A stretch of 64,000 bases of DNA, taken from contig OY829540.1 in assembly GCA_963691705.1 (NCBI GenBank), positions 69,550,367-69,614,366 on the forward strand, read 5' to 3'. Both the position numbers and the translations under genes were made by a program. This document shows positions 60,001 to 64,000 of this stretch, piece after piece. This stretch comes from Viola odorata (Eukaryota; Streptophyta; Magnoliopsida; Malpighiales; Violaceae). The notes beneath the pieces were generated by a model, which did not search any database, was not told the origin of the DNA, and worked only from the letters and a program-made list of their open reading frames with translations. The number at the start of each line of letters is the position of its first letter. Within the stretch, counting starts at the first letter, position 1.

Positions 60001-63000
60001 TTAGATGGTGAGACCCTTGAAGGCCTCTAGCTTTCCGTTTGATTCAATGGAATCCGAAACTATACCACCTTTAGGATGGTCAGCACCCCCGTTTTCTGAG
60101 TTCTTGGCCAACTGATTGTACATTGAGTTGGGCATCACAGAGCTCCGTTCACCTTCAAAGTATGCTGAGTAAGGAAATAACTGAGCACAACGTAGTTTCC
60201 ACCCTGCAAGAGGAGTAAAGTTATTCCAAAAACCATAAAAACAACTTACTAATCAGCGAAGTGTATACACGATTAGGTTTCCACAGGTCTCTATGATAGA
60301 TAGTCTATTAACTAACATCTGCAAACAGAGTGAGGCCCTTAGGAATCTGAAATACCTAACCACTCACCAATGTCCCATGTTAAGTTCTTTCTTGAAAATA
60401 GCACGCGCACAAAATAAACACAAAAAGGAAGAACGACAGAAGATTATCACTAGCAACAGAGTTTTCAATCTTTAGTATTTAATGCGATGAAAGATTATTA
60501 GCATTTCTGTTTCTTGAATTATTATAACTATTATTACTACAAGTCTAGTATGATATGTTTTGCACAAAGGTTTGTGCTTCACTTCACCTAGGCGCACGTC
60601 TGCGCTTTGGGTCGAGGCCCCAAATGGCAAAAACGCTTTAGTATGCCTAGCGCTCTCAACAACACTGTAACAGAGCATGATCAATTTCAGTACTTACTCA
60701 AAGCAGCATCATGATCAACGAGAACTGTGCCTAGCAGTTTGTGCACAGAAATGCAGTCTTTAACTTTCCACTCAGAGGTTGATCCACGGGCTCCATTTCT
60801 GTCAGTAAAGGAAATAAGTCATGCACGCGAAACGGCCAGAAAATAACAACAGAGACTATTGAAATTGCATTACATTAGCACAGGGCTGTTGCTTGAATCT
60901 TCAATTAATTTAATTGCATCAAGCTTTTTGCTAGGTTCTATAACAGCAAGCATTTCTGCAACTGCTGCCCTATGCATCAAAGAATCTGCAACAGAAAAGG
61001 AAGAACCGCAATGCTAAATGAGCTGTCATATCATGGCTTTGATGGTGAGACATGAGGTAAGAGATGACCTACCAGTATGCTTTTCAAGGAAAACAGTGTT
61101 TGCCTCAATCAGAGATTTCTCATGCAATTGACTACAAAACAAAAATGTGACCTTTAGTATGTGAAACAAACCAGATCAACAGTATGTAAAAGAAAATGCA
61201 AATTTAAATTTAAATAGAACCTAATTGTTGGGCGCTCTGCTTCCAAGACACTCCAGATAAGTTTCTCAGCGTCAGTCGCTGGAGCAGTCATTGCACTCAC
61301 TTTATGGAAGAATCTAATCTGCAGCACACGCAGAATATCAATCAGCAGATATGATAATCCAAGTATCTAAAATATAGTGAACCTAGGGACACAATAAGAC
61401 ACATAATATTTGGGATCTATATAGCATCAAAAGGGAAAGTCCAGAATATACTAAAAGAGTTCTATACCAGGCAGCGGTGAGCATCTGGGTTTTCAGCATC
61501 CAACCTTAGCAACTGCTTTAGGGCCTACAATTAGGGGGGAAATGAAAATTTACAGTCTGTGAGAGAGTTGTCTGAAAACATGATTAAGATAAAATGCACA
61601 TTGACACTCATTTGCTCAACCAAACAAAACAAGAAAAACAGTACATTACATTACTTGCTTTCTTCCAAACAGAAATCATCATAGAATCAAGCATTCTCCT
61701 TAAATTGTTTATTTTCTGGTTTAAACAATGATTTGCTTCATGCAACAATGTCTGGTTAAAACATTGGGCAATGTTACATGCTCATATTACACATGTATTG
61801 ATTCTGTACTTCCTTTCGGACAATATTTCACTTGACATGATGAAACCAGTTGTCGTGGACTCGTGGCAAAAGGAGACCAAAGACTAAATTCAAGAGAATA
61901 CCTGAAGTGCAAGCAAGATTTTCGGCTTTCTCATATTTACTTCAAAAGAAAGCAAGTGTGTCTCTAAAGAGTCAGGTGAGTGCTTCTGCAGCAGCTTCAA
62001 GTACTTTGTTGCTTCCATCAATGGATCCTCAACCTGCACAAGTATTCATCTTAAATGAAATATGCTCTAGAGGAGCCTAGACAACAGGCTCTGAAGAAAG
62101 TACCTAAGACTAACCTGCAATAATTTTTCTCCATTTGGATCTGGATCTACAGGTTTGACATTTCGCTTTCCTGACTTGGAGACACCACCAGTACTCAATT
62201 CTTCATTTTTCACCTCCGCCTCCTGGGTAGAACCAAAAATCAGCTGAGTGAAATTGTTTAAACATAGAAGAACCCTAGAAGCCAAGGAACCATACTTTCT
62301 TTGCTTTGGCTTCTAACTTTCTTTGTTTCTGCCTCATCTTCTTTTTCTGAGACGGTAACAACTTCGACATTTCATCATCCTCTTCAGCCATAGACTTTGA
62401 GGGAGAATCATACAATTTTATGTAACATCTGCACCACAAGACTAAAACCATGAGTATATCGATAAATATAGAAACAGCTGGATGAAGTTAACTGTAAGCA
62501 GAAGATGGCAAAATAAAGAAAGAAAATGGCATAAATAAGACATGCATGAAGCACAGCTCCAGTGATACGGTAGCATCCACACTAGGAAAAAGAAAAAGAA
62601 GCAAAGTATCTCAAACAGTTCATTAGGTACATCAACAAGTAAGCTTTCAATTGTCACTCAAATTGACCAACAAACACAAATCAAATAGTGGGAAATTGCA
62701 AACTAAAACAAGGACGCAACACCTTCCAAGGAAAATCTAGCCAAAACTAGGAAAAACTTAATTAAGCAAAATCAACATCATTTCACCAAAATCCATCACA
62801 TCTGATGCAAGATAAGTACCAACACAAAAGGTTTAAAAAAAAAGAACAAGCATATACTTCAACCATCATTCCCTCCGATCAAATTGAGTTGCAAACACAG
62901 CCCAGCCCATTTTAAAACTAACTATTTTATGTGGTCATGCTTATGTAAGATAATAACAGCACCAGAATCTGCAATACAAACTGAATTTATGCTTGATGGT

Positions 63001-64000
63001 GACATTCAGCAGGCAGAAATTGTCCACCTTGAGGCACATGCTTTATCACCACAAACTATGACAGTACATTTCAGCTAAAGAAAGAAAAGGCTTGAATGAT
63101 TGAAAATTGCGACCAGCCACATAAGGCGTGCATCACGGCAATATCTATGTTGGGGCTCCCAAGGGTTCCAAGGAGGATAACTTCAACAAGAAAATAATAC
63201 AAATGTAAACCAGATGTCCAACCGGAAATCCAGTAACAGAATTCAACCTCCTTAGAGTTCTTAACAAGGGGTCATGGACTCTGTTTCGGGACCTTCCATC
63301 CAGCCGCAGGAAAATTTTAATCAGAGGATAGCAACCATGAAGACTAGTCTACAGGAATGAATATAAAAGGAGCTTGTTACAATGATCCCCATCAGAAACA
63401 CGAAAAGAATCCTTTGCTTCCTTTAGGGGCAGACAAAACAAGTAATGTCAAGGCAGTAAACCAGTCCATACATCTTCTCATAGGTTGCTTATCTTAAGGC
63501 TCATTCACATCCACTAACTGTAGGAAGCATACTAATTGAACCTGAATCATCTAAGATCTACCTTATGGTTATAGCAAAAGTAACTTACCTGATAGCTCCT
63601 GCTGCTGCTTTGTGAAAATATACATGTGAATGCAAACGATCTTGAAATTTAAGCATGGCCACGTAGGAACGTAAAGTCATTTTCCTTAAGCAATAGGAAT
63701 GGAAGTCAAATTGGTCTTCTGTGATATCAGCATAGTGCTTCTCCACAGCTAAAAACTTCTTAAGAGCCCGACCAAGATCACCTTGGCGGAAATAACTTTC
63801 CCCGGAAGCAAGTTCGTACCTTTTATCAAAGCATTAACAATGATTGGAAAGTGCAACCAAAATGTCAGAAGGATTTAGAATTCAGAGTCAAAAGGTAAGC
63901 ATAGACGAACCACATGCATTGCATGTCATGAAGATTGTTATGTTGGTCCCCATCTTTTGTGAACAATACAGCAGTTTTTTCTGCCAAAGCGACCTTCAAC
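60001..64000 (-). CDS. NAA15: NatA auxiliary subunit NAA15 (3' part; 5' end outside window)
   Basis: NAA15 is the TPR scaffold that anchors the NAA10 acetyltransferase to the ribosome for N-terminal acetylation; loss is embryo-lethal in Arabidopsis. Exons (minus) are 64000-63911 (partial), 63819-63589, 62428-62296, 62222-62115, 62033-61902, 61524-61468, 61318-61221, 61131-61073, 60985-60874, 60798-60698 and 60203-60001. All junctions keep frame. Landmarks are YELASGESYFRQGDLGRALK and FLAVEKHYADITEDQFDFHS in the TPR region, a lysine-rich stretch (QKKKMRQKQRKLEAKAKK), DPDPNGEKLLQVEDPL, and DAENPDAHRCL. The C-terminal tail ends EAFKGLTI. The first visible codon is within an exon; the N-terminal half lies right of the window. 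Confidence 0.95.

Overview
The window is nuclear DNA of a eudicot plant. It is AT-rich, its genes are split by many GT-AG introns, and the order and orientation of its genes match, as far as I recall, the Arabidopsis chromosome 1 block At1g80350 to At1g80410. I rebuilt gene models by hand from splice junctions that keep frame. The species cannot be named from the sequence.

Layout, left to right. Katanin p60 ATPase (minus, C-terminus beyond the left edge, start at 3396). A VAS1/ISS1-type aminotransferase (minus, 4694-8995, 9 exons, 395 aa). A cyclin A2 (plus, 15571-20587, 11 exons, 483 aa). Chloroplast D-glycerate 3-kinase GLYK (plus, 22585-25845, 12 exons, 426 aa), preceded by a decayed copy of its own first exon. 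Two Aux/IAA repressors in the same orientation (minus, 28742-29881, 209 aa; minus, 46041-47876, 184 aa). A four-pass membrane RING-H2 protein (plus, 56101-58881, 421 aa). NatA auxiliary subunit NAA15 (minus, 60001 to beyond the right edge). These are housekeeping, cell-cycle, photorespiration and auxin genes, not an operon or a pathway cluster.

The two Aux/IAA genes are separated by a young 11.3 kb Ty3/gypsy retrotransposon of the Tat type (33376-44701). It has 827-bp LTRs that look identical and a CCATA target duplication. Its gag-pol lies on the minus strand and carries one in-frame stop between RT-RNase H and the second RNase H-integrase. A convergent extra gene of two exons (34830-37175, 759 aa) lies on the plus strand, with short tandem arrays between the two gene ends. 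A short motif, CGGC-N5-GCCG, recurs through the element.

Smaller insertions are a 5'-truncated L1-type LINE with a 15-bp target duplication in the promoter of the first Aux/IAA gene, a Stowaway-like MITE, a long fold-back MITE, a probable hAT-like MITE, and a compact 52-bp-arm hairpin downstream of GLYK. No tRNA, rRNA or CRISPR feature was seen.
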